From an uncultured Clostridium sp. (GTDB lineage Bacteria; Bacillota; Clostridia; Clostridiales; Clostridiaceae), in assembly GCA_934755305.1 (NCBI GenBank), contig CAKVLD010000074.1, forward strand, positions 1-12,043: DNA of 12,043 nt, written 5' to 3'. The stretch's first letter is position 1. Every line of letters begins with the position of its first letter. The notes beneath the pieces are model-generated. The model made no database searches, was not told the origin of the DNA, and saw nothing but the letters and a program-made list of their open reading frames with translations. Shown piece after piece: positions 1 to 6,954 of the stretch. Position numbers and translations under genes: made by a program.

Positions 1-304
1 CTGCTACTATTGATACTGCCGTAGATATATTGAAAGTTTTTCCTCCATCTCCTCCAGTTCCACAAGTATCTATTAAGTGACTTCTGCTTTCTACATTACA
101 AATAGTCATATTATCTCTTAATGCTTTGCAGGCTCCTAGAACTTCTGTAGGGGTTTCTCCTTTTACTCTAAGACCTATTAAAAACCCACCTATTTGAGTA
201 TTATTTGCTTTACCTTTCATAATTTCATTTATTACACCTCTAGCTTCATCCTCTGTTAAATCTTCTCCATTAATAATTTTCACAATAGCATCATCTATTT
301 TCAT
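1..304 (-). CDS. trpD: Anthranilate phosphoribosyltransferase, N-terminal part (cut by window edge)
   Basis: TrpD transfers the phosphoribosyl group of PRPP to anthranilate, the second committed step of tryptophan synthesis in the cytoplasm. The first 101 codons are visible, starting MKIDDAIVKI. The PRPP-binding glycine-rich motif DTCGTGGDGG lies at residues 79-88, preceded by the helical N-terminal region typical of the family (about 340 residues in full). The ATG is at 304-302, with an AGAGGTG ribosome site inside the end of trpG, so the two genes overlap by 14 bases, which suggests translational coupling. It is the third gene of trpE-trpG-trpD, and trpG is separate rather than fused to trpD. 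The frame remains open to the window edge. Confidence 0.95.
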   Translation of the reverse strand, partial: MKIDDAIVKIINGEDLTEDEARGVINEIMKGKANNTQIGGFLIGLRVKGETPTEVLGACKALRDNMTICNVESRSHLIDTCGTGGDGGKTFNISTAVSIVA

Positions 305-872
305 TACAAATCACCTCTATAAAATTCTCTATTATCTTTTTGCCATCTGGTGTAAATATAGATTCTGGATGAAATTGAATCCCATATATATCTTTATCTT
401 TGTGTTTTAACGCCATAATAACTTTATCTTCTTTTGTTTCTGCTATTATTTCTAATTCTTCTGGTAAACTTTCTTTTTCTACAATTAAAGAATGATATCT
501 CATTACCTTAATTTCTTTTTCTAATCCCTTAAAAATATCACTTTCTTTAACTAAAACTTGAGAAGTCTTTCCATGAAATATTTCTTTTGCCCTAACTACT
601 TTGCCACCAAAAGCTTCTCCTATAGATTGATGGCCTAAGCATATACCTAATATAGGAAACTCTTCACCTAGTTTTTTTACAACTTCAACAGATATTCCTG
701 CTTCTTTTGGAGTCTTAGGTCCTGGTGATATCACTATGCCTTTTGGGTTAATTTTTCTTATTTCATCTATTGTAATTTCATCATTTCTTACTACTTTAAC
801 CTGTGCTATTTCTCCTAAATATTGATATAAGTTAAAGGTAAATGAATCATAATTATCTATTAAAAGTATCAT
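291..872 (-). CDS. trpG: Anthranilate synthase component II, glutamine amidotransferase
   Basis: A class I glutamine amidotransferase of 193 residues, the normal length. It releases ammonia from glutamine and passes it to TrpE for anthranilate formation. Visible motifs are the N-terminal LIDNYDSFTFNLYQYLG, the oxyanion strand ISPGP near residue 50, the nucleophile Cys78 in GICLGHQ, and the His168/Glu170 pair in FHPES. The ATG overlaps the trpE stop as ATGA, and AAAGGAGG stands 7 bases upstream, so translation is probably coupled. In many Firmicutes such a subunit also serves PabB in folate synthesis. The position between trpE and trpD behind a Trp T-box makes the tryptophan role clear here, though dual use cannot be excluded. 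Confidence 0.96.
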   Translation of the reverse strand: MILLIDNYDSFTFNLYQYLGEIAQVKVVRNDEITIDEIRKINPKGIVISPGPKTPKEAGISVEVVKKLGEEFPILGICLGHQSIGEAFGGKVVRAKEIFHGKTSQVLVKESDIFKGLEKEIKVMRYHSLIVEKESLPEELEIIAETKEDKVIMALKHKDKDIYGIQFHPESIFTPDGKKIIENFIEVICNENR

Positions 873-2263
873 CTTAATGCCTCCTTTAACGCCATAAGTT
901 TGTTTTCAATTTCTAAACATTCACTTTCTGGATCTGAATCATAAACTAATCCACCACCTGCTTGAAGATAAGCTACTTTATTCTTTAAAACTAAAGTTCT
1001 TATAGCTATACACATATCCATATCCCCTCCATAAGAAAAGTAACCTACTGCTCCTCCATAGATACCTCTCTTTCTATTTTCAAGTTCTTCAATAATCTCC
1101 ATAGCTCTAATTTTGGGTGCTCCTGATAAAGTTCCTGCTGGAAGGCAAGAAGCTAATGCATCAAAGCATGTTTTACCATCTTCAAGCTCTCCATAAACCT
1201 TACTTGTAATGTGCATTACATGAGAAAATCTTTCTACTTTCATAAAATCATCAACAGTTACTGTACCTATCTTGCTTATCTTTCCTATATCATTTCTACC
1301 TAAATCAACCAACATTACATGTTCTGCTCTCTCTTTTTCATCCTGTAATAACTCTTCTTCAAATTCCAAGTCCTCTTTCTGTGTACTACCTCTTTTCCTA
1401 GTACCTGCTATAGGATTAGTTATAGCTACACCTTCCCTAACTGCAATTAAACTTTCTGGTGAAGAACCTATGACTTGATAATCATCATAATCTATTAGAA
1501 ACATATAAGGAGAAGGATTATCTTCTCTTAACCTTCTATAGATTTCTAATGGACTTTTTTCTGTATCACAATACATTCTTCTTGATACTACTACTTGAAA
1601 AATATCTCCACTTTTTATATACTCCTTTACCTTTTCTATATTTTTCTTATGATCTTCTCTGCTTATAGAAAATCTTAATTTAACATCTTCCTTGGGAGCT
1701 CTCCTTATTTGAACTCCATTATGATTTTTAATTACATTATCAAAATAATCATCTTGTTCCTTTTTAATTTCTTTAAATTCTCTTTTATCTTCTGGAAATA
1801 TATTTTCCACAACATAAACCTTATTAGTTACATGATCATAAGCTATATATTTCTTATAAAAATTAAATCTTATAGTAGGTACATTTAAATCATCTTCATT
1901 TTTAAAATTTAATTTTTTTTCATATAAAGCAATAGAATCATACCCCATATACCCAATAGCACCACCCTTGAAAGTGAAAGGATTATCTGAAATATCAAAA
2001 CTTATAGATACTTCTTTTTTTATCTCTTCAATTTCTTTTAAAGTTTCACCTTGAATCTCTTTATAAGGATTTTCTCCCAAAAAGGAATATCTTCCAAAGT
2101 GATTTTCCTTAGTGCCTCCTTCAAAAATAAATTTTCTACTTCCTTTTAATCCATTAAATATAGTTATTGGAGTTATTTCATCTCCTCTATATTCAGATAT
2201 AAATGAAAATACATTTTTTAAATTTCTTTTATCTTTAAAATTACTTTCTATTGTTTGTATCAT
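869..2263 (-). CDS. trpE: Anthranilate synthase component I
   Basis: Chorismate-utilising enzyme of 464 residues that converts chorismate and ammonia (from TrpG) to anthranilate. Family motifs visible: GRYSFLG near 57-63, PIAGTRKRG at 284-292, DEKERAEHVMLVDLGRND from 308, PAGTLSGAPKIRAMEII at 375-391 and QAGGGLVYDSDPESE from 434. The start follows AAGGAGGAAAATT. The segment that in well-studied TrpE proteins carries the tryptophan-binding LLES motif reads FIFEGGT here (residues 45-51): the Glu is kept (E48), but the Ser position is Gly. PabB is the main alternative; adjacency to trpG/trpD and the UGG-specifier T-box leader favour TrpE. Expression probably requires passage through three leader terminators. 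Confidence 0.95.
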   Translation of the reverse strand: MIQTIESNFKDKRNLKNVFSFISEYRGDEITPITIFNGLKGSRKFIFEGGTKENHFGRYSFLGENPYKEIQGETLKEIEEIKKEVSISFDISDNPFTFKGGAIGYMGYDSIALYEKKLNFKNEDDLNVPTIRFNFYKKYIAYDHVTNKVYVVENIFPEDKREFKEIKKEQDDYFDNVIKNHNGVQIRRAPKEDVKLRFSISREDHKKNIEKVKEYIKSGDIFQVVVSRRMYCDTEKSPLEIYRRLREDNPSPYMFLIDYDDYQVIGSSPESLIAVREGVAITNPIAGTRKRGSTQKEDLEFEEELLQDEKERAEHVMLVDLGRNDIGKISKIGTVTVDDFMKVERFSHVMHITSKVYGELEDGKTCFDALASCLPAGTLSGAPKIRAMEIIEELENRKRGIYGGAVGYFSYGGDMDMCIAIRTLVLKNKVAYLQAGGGLVYDSDPESECLEIENKLMALKEALR

Positions 2264-2314
2264 AATTTTCCTCCTTTTTATCTCTCCCCAGCTTATATTT
2301 TTAATTTGTATAAT

Positions 2315-2595
2315 AAAAAAAGTGACTTCACCACGCTTCTATTAACTAAATCATATCTTAATTTCATAAAAGCATTTTTAGTATATTTATTTTTAACTTA
2401 AGTCACTTTTTTTCAGCCATGCAAAAGGTTCTACAAGAAAAATAATTCATTATAAAAATGCCATTTAATTATTTTTCTTTTTGGTTCTTTTGCGGCACTA
2501 CAATTACTTTTTAACGTATTTGACAATTTACATATCAAAAAGCTAGTAATAATCAGTGCTCGCTCTCAAAAAAGTTTTAAAGTTTTCTATACGTT
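2315..2595 (-). repeat. ~280-base structured repeat, copy 1 (trpE leader)
   Basis: First of three related copies in this window, read on the minus strand. It begins with AACGTAT directly at the U-tract of the second T-box terminator and ends with AAGTCACTTTTTTT about 50 bases before trpE. Inside are a long hairpin (GCAAAAG at 2493-2487 with CTTTTGC at 2427-2421, then an inner stem of AGAAAAATAATT with its complement) and a closing stem pairing AAAAAAAGTGACTT with AAGTCACTTTTTTT, which itself resembles a bidirectional terminator. No credible coding frame is present. Function unknown. Confidence 0.85.
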
Positions 2596-2650
2596 AAAAA
2601 AAGCCATTTCTTCCCTAACTAATGGGACGAAATGACCGTGGTGCCACCCA
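2596..2650 (-). promoter_or_regulatory. Second T-box antiterminator/terminator module without Stem I
   Basis: The conserved T-box motif GGGTGGCACCACGG is at about 2649-2636 on the minus strand. It is followed by a terminator: GTCATTTCGTCCC pairs with GGGAAGAAATGGC around an 8-base loop, then seven T. Only about 55 bases separate it from the first T-box terminator, so it has no room for a Stem I or specifier loop of its own. It looks like a duplicated antiterminator/terminator half. Whether tRNA can act on it by way of the upstream Stem I is unknown. Confidence 0.85.
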
Positions 2651-2675
2651 AATTCATGTAATATAAATAACTAAC

Positions 2676-2703
2676 TAAAAAAATTTATAAATTCCTATAC
2701 GTT
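2676..2703 (-). repeat. Fragment of the ~280-base repeat after the first T-box terminator
   Basis: On the minus strand, AACGTATAGGAATTTATAAA followed by a T-run comes directly after the first T-box terminator. AACGTATAG matches the 5' end of copies 1 and 2, and AGGAATTTATAAATTTTTTT matches the same region of copy 3. Similarity stops there, and the second T-box module follows. This is either a truncated insertion or part of a duplicated unit made of terminator plus element start. Confidence 0.6.
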
Positions 2704-2974
2704 AAAAAAAGCACTTCATCCAAAGGACGAAATGCTATAAATCTCGTTATGCCACCTATGTTACATATCTTTACCAAGTACAAAATAACTATACTCTGTC
2801 ATTTTAACGGTAGACTTCCCGTATATCTGTACTCAAATTAATTCTTTCCAAATATCGTCTCAAAGATCCATTCAATAAAGGCTACAGTATCTGGCTCACA
2901 CCATCCCAGACTCTCTTAAACTAAATTCCTAAACCTACTCTTTCTTATCACTGACTTTTTCTTTACTATTACTA
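2704..2974 (-). promoter_or_regulatory. Tryptophan-specific T-box leader (Stem I to first terminator)
   Basis: Minus-strand RNA leader that senses uncharged tRNA-Trp and controls the trp operon by antitermination. Visible elements in order: an AGTA motif near 2939, AGAGAG at 2916-2911, the Stem I distal loop GGTGTGAGCC at about 2902-2893, and the specifier region GAATGGATC with the Trp codon UGG at 2870-2868. The T-box AGGTGGCATAACGAG lies at about 2757-2743. The terminator hairpin GCATTTCGTCC / GGATGAAGTGC is followed by seven T (2735-2704). UGG and the trpE location agree on tryptophan as the effector amino acid. Confidence 0.93.
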
Positions 2975-2980
2975 TATACA

Positions 2981-3009
2981 ATAATATCATTTATTGTTAA
3001 AATTTGCAA
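2981..3009 (-). promoter_or_regulatory. Sigma-A-type promoter of the trp leader
   Basis: TTGCAA at 3009-3004, a 17-base spacer and TATTAT at 2986-2981 on the minus strand. Transcription should begin near 2974, just before the T-box Stem I. The -35 lies in the gap immediately after the 2H phosphoesterase stop codon, and I see no terminator between the two, so read-through from upstream is possible. Confidence 0.7.
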
Positions 3010-3030
3010 TACATTTTCTTGAAATATTTT

Positions 3031-3561
3031 TTATTTATTTAATTCATATTCCTTATGAAGATGCCACGTGTTACCTTCCCACTTAAAAATACTTATATTA
3101 TCAAAAAAACAATTAAATTTACATGGAATATCTTTAACATAATTCCAAACATCATTATATTTTGGAGGTAACTTTTTAGAAGATATAGTTACATGAAATA
3201 TCTTATCTTTACCATCTTTCTTATTAAAATTTATATAAGAAAGACGACTTAATTTATCTATTAATTTATCATGAACTTCCTTTCCTTCTTTAGACATATC
3301 TACTTTCATATATATAACTCTATTATCAAAATGATCATATCCATTTATTAATAAAGAAGTAGCTTTTTCTTTACTTGTAAACCTTTCTAAAGTATTTTCT
3401 AACTTCGTAATATCTCCATCGTATTCAAAGGGTGCTTTTATAGTAAAATGTGCTGGTAGTTTTGAGGATTTTGCTTTGAATTTTTCAAATACTTCTTTTC
3501 TTATATTATTATTAAACTCTCCTGCTTCTCCTTTTATTACAGATACTATAACATATCTCAT
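3031..3561 (-). CDS. 2H phosphoesterase superfamily protein (2'-5' RNA ligase-like)
   Basis: Small cytoplasmic protein of 176 residues with the two HxT signatures that define the 2H phosphoesterase fold: HFT at 38-40 (within PAHFTIKAPF) and HVT at 123-125 (within IFHVTIS). These pairs form the active site for 2',3'-cyclic or 2',5' phosphodiester bonds in known members; the substrate of this one is unknown. The start is set at the ATG at 3561, because AAAGGAG precedes it by the right distance, giving MRYVIVSVIKGE. A longer in-frame start 14 codons upstream has no ribosome site. It follows the nitrogenase-like genes after 87 bases without a clear terminator, and nothing links it functionally to them. 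Confidence 0.85.
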   Translation of the reverse strand: MRYVIVSVIKGEAGEFNNNIRKEVFEKFKAKSSKLPAHFTIKAPFEYDGDITKLENTLERFTSKEKATSLLINGYDHFDNRVIYMKVDMSKEGKEVHDKLIDKLSRLSYINFNKKDGKDKIFHVTISSKKLPPKYNDVWNYVKDIPCKFNCFFDNISIFKWEGNTWHLHKEYELNK

Positions 3562-3648
3562 ATTCTTCTCCTTTAAAAATAGTATTACTATTACTATATC
3601 CAAATTTCATATAATATATCACTTAAAAATATTTCTATATAAAGCAAT

Positions 3649-4275
3649 CTAAGCATTTAAATTTAAATAACAAGAATATATTCTCTCTATTAAATTTAAC
3701 GCTCCATTATACCCTATATAGGACCTATTTATAACAACTTCATGAGTAGTAGGAAAACTTGTTTCTAAAAATACCCCTTTATATTCTCTAGAAATATCTC
3801 TTTCCCATGCTGCTCCTAATATTATAGGTTTCATAGAACCAAAATTTTGATTTCTAATAGTTTTATCTATTATATATCCATCTTCAATAAAAAGAACTTC
3901 TGCAAAAACATCTTCTGCAAGATTCTCGTATTCCTTAATTAAACTTTCCCTATATTTTTTAGGAGGATTATCAGTTATTATTTGTTGTAATGGTTCAAGT
4001 CCTAATTGATTTACTAAAAATCTATTAATTGCTAAATTATAAGCACTATCTCCCACAACAATATATTTTGCTGGCAAGCCATAAGTATACTCAGCATAAA
4101 ATTCTGAAAATCCTTCCAGATAGTAATAATATCTATCTTCTTCCTTTTTTATAAACTCCTCTGTCTTTTCTTTATTTACATTTGCAAATTCAGCTACTTT
4201 TCTTAAAAAATTACTAGTTTTTTTTGCACCTATAGGAATAGATGGAATATGCAAATATGGATGATTATACTTTTT
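3649..4275 (-). pseudogene. Nitrogenase-like component 1 beta subunit, C-terminal part beyond an in-frame stop
   Basis: This frame continues the 4276-4995 gene without a shift. After its TAA come KKYNHPYLHIPSIPIG and about 190 more residues with the usual component 1 C-terminal layout: a helix-rich stretch, then GLPAKYIVVGDSAYNLAINR (a nucleotide-fold strand and turn) and a final segment ending near IGYNGALNLIERI. A TTG at 4254 could in theory start a 201-residue protein, but no ribosome site precedes it and it falls inside a conserved block, so independent translation is unlikely. Joined to the upstream part it would make about 448 residues, a normal beta-subunit length. I read it as the second half of one gene broken by a nonsense mutation, or reached by read-through. 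Confidence 0.8.
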
Positions 4276-4995
4276 TTATAAGTGTTTAGCAGTTTTTAAT
4301 CCTACCCATGGTGATAGTACTAAATTAAATTGTGCCTTAGGTATATCTTTCCACTCCCTAACTCCTTTACTTTCATATCCAAAAAGAATATTGACTTTAA
4401 AACCAGCACCTTCAAGAATTCTTTTTATTTCGGTTAAATCGCCATTCCAGAAAGTATTATAATAAGGTACCTCAGTAAATACATTAATTAATCCTTTTTC
4501 TTTTTCTCCATTATACTCACCAACAAATTGATCTATAATAGCCTTCATTACTAATTCATGCCCTACTAAATTATTTCCTTTAAATCCTCCTGTTTCTGCA
4601 TATACTATAGGCACACCTTTATTTTGAAATTCTGATACCACCAATGCAATATCATCTCCCACTAATTCTCCAGTACACCCTCCAAGTACTACAAAAAGTT
4701 CTCCTTTCATTATTTTCAAAGTAGCTTTAATTAATTCTCTAAGTTTCTTTTCTCCTCCAAATACAATTTCCTTTTCTCCTGCATTTACACTTGGAACTGT
4801 TGTTCCTCCACGCCCTTGCATACCATTCGCCATAGAAAAAGCTACATGTTGTTTATCTACACATCCTGGACCGCAATGAGTTATAGGGACCGCTCCTTTA
4901 ATAGCAATAGCAGTATATAAAGCAGCTATTGCACAACCATAACGAGGCTTTCCTATTGTATTTGTTTGTTCAAAAGAATTTAATTTTCCTAACAT
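4276..4995 (-). CDS. Nitrogenase-like component 1 beta subunit, N-terminal part (ends at premature TAA)
   Basis: 239 residues of the nitrogenase component 1 family (NifK/BchZ/MarK-like). Cys21 (YGCAIAALYTAI), Cys45 (CGPGC, with Cys41 nearby) and Cys107 (GGCTGELVGDDI) have the spacing of the three P-cluster cysteines of NifK, so the protein probably shares a bridging iron-sulfur cluster with the alpha-type subunit at 5005-6552. The ATG follows a GGGGGG ribosome site that abuts the alpha gene's TAG, so the pair is coupled. The frame ends LKTAKHL-TAA, and the same frame resumes straight after with the rest of the subunit. The truncated product would lack the C-terminal domain. The family's redox substrate cannot be named from sequence alone. 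Confidence 0.85.
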   Translation of the reverse strand: MLGKLNSFEQTNTIGKPRYGCAIAALYTAIAIKGAVPITHCGPGCVDKQHVAFSMANGMQGRGGTTVPSVNAGEKEIVFGGEKKLRELIKATLKIMKGELFVVLGGCTGELVGDDIALVVSEFQNKGVPIVYAETGGFKGNNLVGHELVMKAIIDQFVGEYNGEKEKGLINVFTEVPYYNTFWNGDLTEIKRILEGAGFKVNILFGYESKGVREWKDIPKAQFNLVLSPWVGLKTAKHL

Positions 4996-5004
4996 ATTTC
5001 CCCC

Positions 5005-6552
5005 CTAATAATCTTCCTCTAAAACTTCTGGATTTTTTGCTAAAATAAATGGATCATTTTGTTCTAACCACCAATCTGTATATGGCAATTCAATATGTTC
5101 CTTTAAATCATCATTAAACTTTCTTCTCCTTAATACAGCTTTAACTGTTTCTGCAATATTTAAAATTCCTTGATAACCAATAGCCTTATTTTCATCACCT
5201 ATTGCAGCACCTGGTACTCCTACTTTTGCTGATAAAGGAGCTAATCCTGTATGTCTTACTAAAACAAAATCTGGATTTGTTCTTTTTATTAATGAAACAA
5301 ACGCAAATTGTTGTCTATTAGCAACAGTAAAGTTTTTTATATCTCCTGTTTCATTAACAAGCGTTTTTAACGAATCTTGCCTAACATCTCCACTATCATA
5401 TACAGGATCATGATGAAACACCATAGTTCCATCCACCTCTATACCAAGTTCTCTTAAAACAGTTACAAGACCATGTGCATAAGCAGAACCTGTTGCCACA
5501 ATAGCTCTTATTCCCTTAAACTTTTCTCTATATTTTTCTACTATCGGTTTTACTCTCTTATGTTCTTTTTCTATATATTCTTCTACTAACTTAGTCCTAT
5601 TAGTGACTTTTCCAATTTCCCTTAACCACTCATCTGTTCCATTAAATCCATAAGGTTGCTTAGATTTAATTTGAGGAACTCCAAACTCCTGTTCAAGACC
5701 TGTAGCTATGTAAGAAGATAATGTATAACAAAAGGTCACTGTACAAGCTACTGCAGAAAGCTTTTTTAAATTTTCAACAGTAGCTAAATCCACAGCAAAG
5801 TTTACCCTTAAATTCATTTCCTTAAACATAGGTGTAAACACATCAGATCCAAATAAAGTAATTACATTAACTAAATCCTCTTCCTTCTTAGGCTCCTTAC
5901 TAACAATTTGTCTAAGTATCCCATGTTGAACTGCATCAAAACCAGTAGTCCAATGTTCAGCTCTAAATCCTTCACAACTTAAAGGTACAACAGGGATTCC
6001 AAGTTCCTTTTCTGCTTCAGCTGCCACACTTATAATATCTTCACCAATTATTGCTGTTGCACAAGAATTACCTATAAATATAGCTTTAGGTTTATGTCTT
6101 TCCCAAACATCCTTTATAGTTTGCCTTAACTTATCAAAAGCTCCAAATACCATATCTTTTTCAAGAAGATTTGTAGTTACTGTTCTAATATCTGTAACTT
6201 TATATCCTCTAAGTGCTAATCCAACACGATAAGTAGTACTATAAATAGTGGCATCAACAGCACAACCTATTGAAGTGTGTTGAATTAGTATAGCATCTAC
6301 AACCATTCCAGCCTGACAAGAAACCATCTTAGAACTACAAGTAGTTCCTTGAGAAAAAGGACCTGCATTTGTACATAATCTACAACCATCTCCACATCCT
6401 GTGCATCCTTTTTTTCCTCCCTTTCCTCTTCTTTCATATTCTGATGCTTTTACTAAATTCTCAGCACTTTCATTCCAAGCTACAATAGTTCCAAGTCTAG
6501 TTTCTCTTTTTTCTACATCAGCTAAATCTAGATTAATTTTTCTTCTCGCCAT
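5005..6552 (-). CDS. Nitrogenase-like component 1 alpha subunit
   Basis: 515 residues of the nitrogenase component 1 oxidoreductase family. Cys72, Cys97 (in HTSIGC) and Cys164 (in GNSCATAIIGEDI) match by spacing the P-cluster ligands of NifD. Cys275, in FCYTLSSYI, falls where NifD has its FeMo-cofactor cysteine. I see no His in the region aligned by eye to the NifD cofactor histidine (DENKAIGYQG, 453-462). An additional Cys-rich stretch CTGCGDGCRLC occupies 50-60. This argues for a nitrogenase-like reductase (the broad group holding Mar, Cfb and uncharacterised types) rather than a nitrogen-fixing enzyme. No nifH-type reductase gene is in the window. The ATG follows AGGAGATGAAAAA and lies 30 bases after repeat copy 2. 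Confidence 0.88.
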   Translation of the reverse strand: MARRKINLDLADVEKRETRLGTIVAWNESAENLVKASEYERRGKGGKKGCTGCGDGCRLCTNAGPFSQGTTCSSKMVSCQAGMVVDAILIQHTSIGCAVDATIYSTTYRVGLALRGYKVTDIRTVTTNLLEKDMVFGAFDKLRQTIKDVWERHKPKAIFIGNSCATAIIGEDIISVAAEAEKELGIPVVPLSCEGFRAEHWTTGFDAVQHGILRQIVSKEPKKEEDLVNVITLFGSDVFTPMFKEMNLRVNFAVDLATVENLKKLSAVACTVTFCYTLSSYIATGLEQEFGVPQIKSKQPYGFNGTDEWLREIGKVTNRTKLVEEYIEKEHKRVKPIVEKYREKFKGIRAIVATGSAYAHGLVTVLRELGIEVDGTMVFHHDPVYDSGDVRQDSLKTLVNETGDIKNFTVANRQQFAFVSLIKRTNPDFVLVRHTGLAPLSAKVGVPGAAIGDENKAIGYQGILNIAETVKAVLRRRKFNDDLKEHIELPYTDWWLEQNDPFILAKNPEVLEEDY

Positions 6553-6582
6553 TTTTTCATCTCCTAATATCTTTATCTAAAT

Positions 6583-6862
6583 AAAAAAGTGGCTTCGCCA
6601 CGCTTTTATTACTTTAAAGTACATTTTTAATAGCAATTATATTTTTTAATTTAATGCATCTTGACTGAAGTCACTTTTTTTGGCCATTCAAAAGGTTCAA
6701 AAAGAAAAATAATTCATTATAAAAATATAATTTAATTATTTTTCTTTTGGGTTCTTTTGTGGCACTACAATTACTTTTTAACGTATTTGACAACTGACCT
6801 ATCAGAAAGCCAGTAATAATCAGTGTTCACCTCCAAAAATGTTTTAAAACTTCCTATACGTT
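6583..6862 (-). repeat. ~280-base structured repeat, copy 2 (nitrogenase-like operon leader)
   Basis: Same family and orientation as copies 1 and 3. It begins with AACGTATAGGAA at the U-tract of the 6868-6916 hairpin and ends with GTGGCGAAGCCAC and six T, a compact terminator-like hairpin, 30 bases before the alpha-subunit gene. The last ~100 bases (6583-6681) are nearly identical to the matching part of copy 3, with one difference seen by eye, which suggests recent spread or conversion. No coding frame. Confidence 0.85.
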
Positions 6863-6916
6863 AAAAAAGACTATCTTTTAAGAACTAATAACTTATTAGT
6901 TCTTAAAAGATAGTCT
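6863..6916 (-). terminator. Perfect 24-bp stem hairpin with U-tract
   Basis: Bases 6868-6916 form a perfect inverted repeat with 24-base arms around one central base (6892). On the minus strand it is followed by six T, so it is an intrinsic terminator in that direction only. It begins about 30 bases after the predicted start of the promoter at 6955-6983, so it would end most transcripts at about 85 nt before the nitrogenase-like genes, or release them under control. Confidence 0.85.
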
Positions 6917-6954
6917 CTAATCTCTTTAGTCAACTATTTATATTTATATAAAAT

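Noticed and set aside
2112..2345. Plus-strand open frame of 77 codons over the trpE start and leader
   Set aside because: It lies antisense to trpE and the repeat; its hydrophobic look comes from AT-rich codons and no ribosome site is present.
2315..2595. The repeat as a CRISPR array, group I or group II intron
   Set aside because: There are no regular short repeats with spacers, none of the group I core sequences I would expect, and no GUGYG start or domain V-like hairpin.
3031..3603. Longer start for the 2H phosphoesterase
   Set aside because: The additional 14 residues have no ribosome site, whereas the internal ATG at 3561 has a strong AAAGGAG at the right distance.
3649..4254. Independent gene starting at TTG 4254
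   Set aside because: No ribosome site precedes it, and the same frame runs uninterrupted back to the TAA that ends the upstream part of the subunit.
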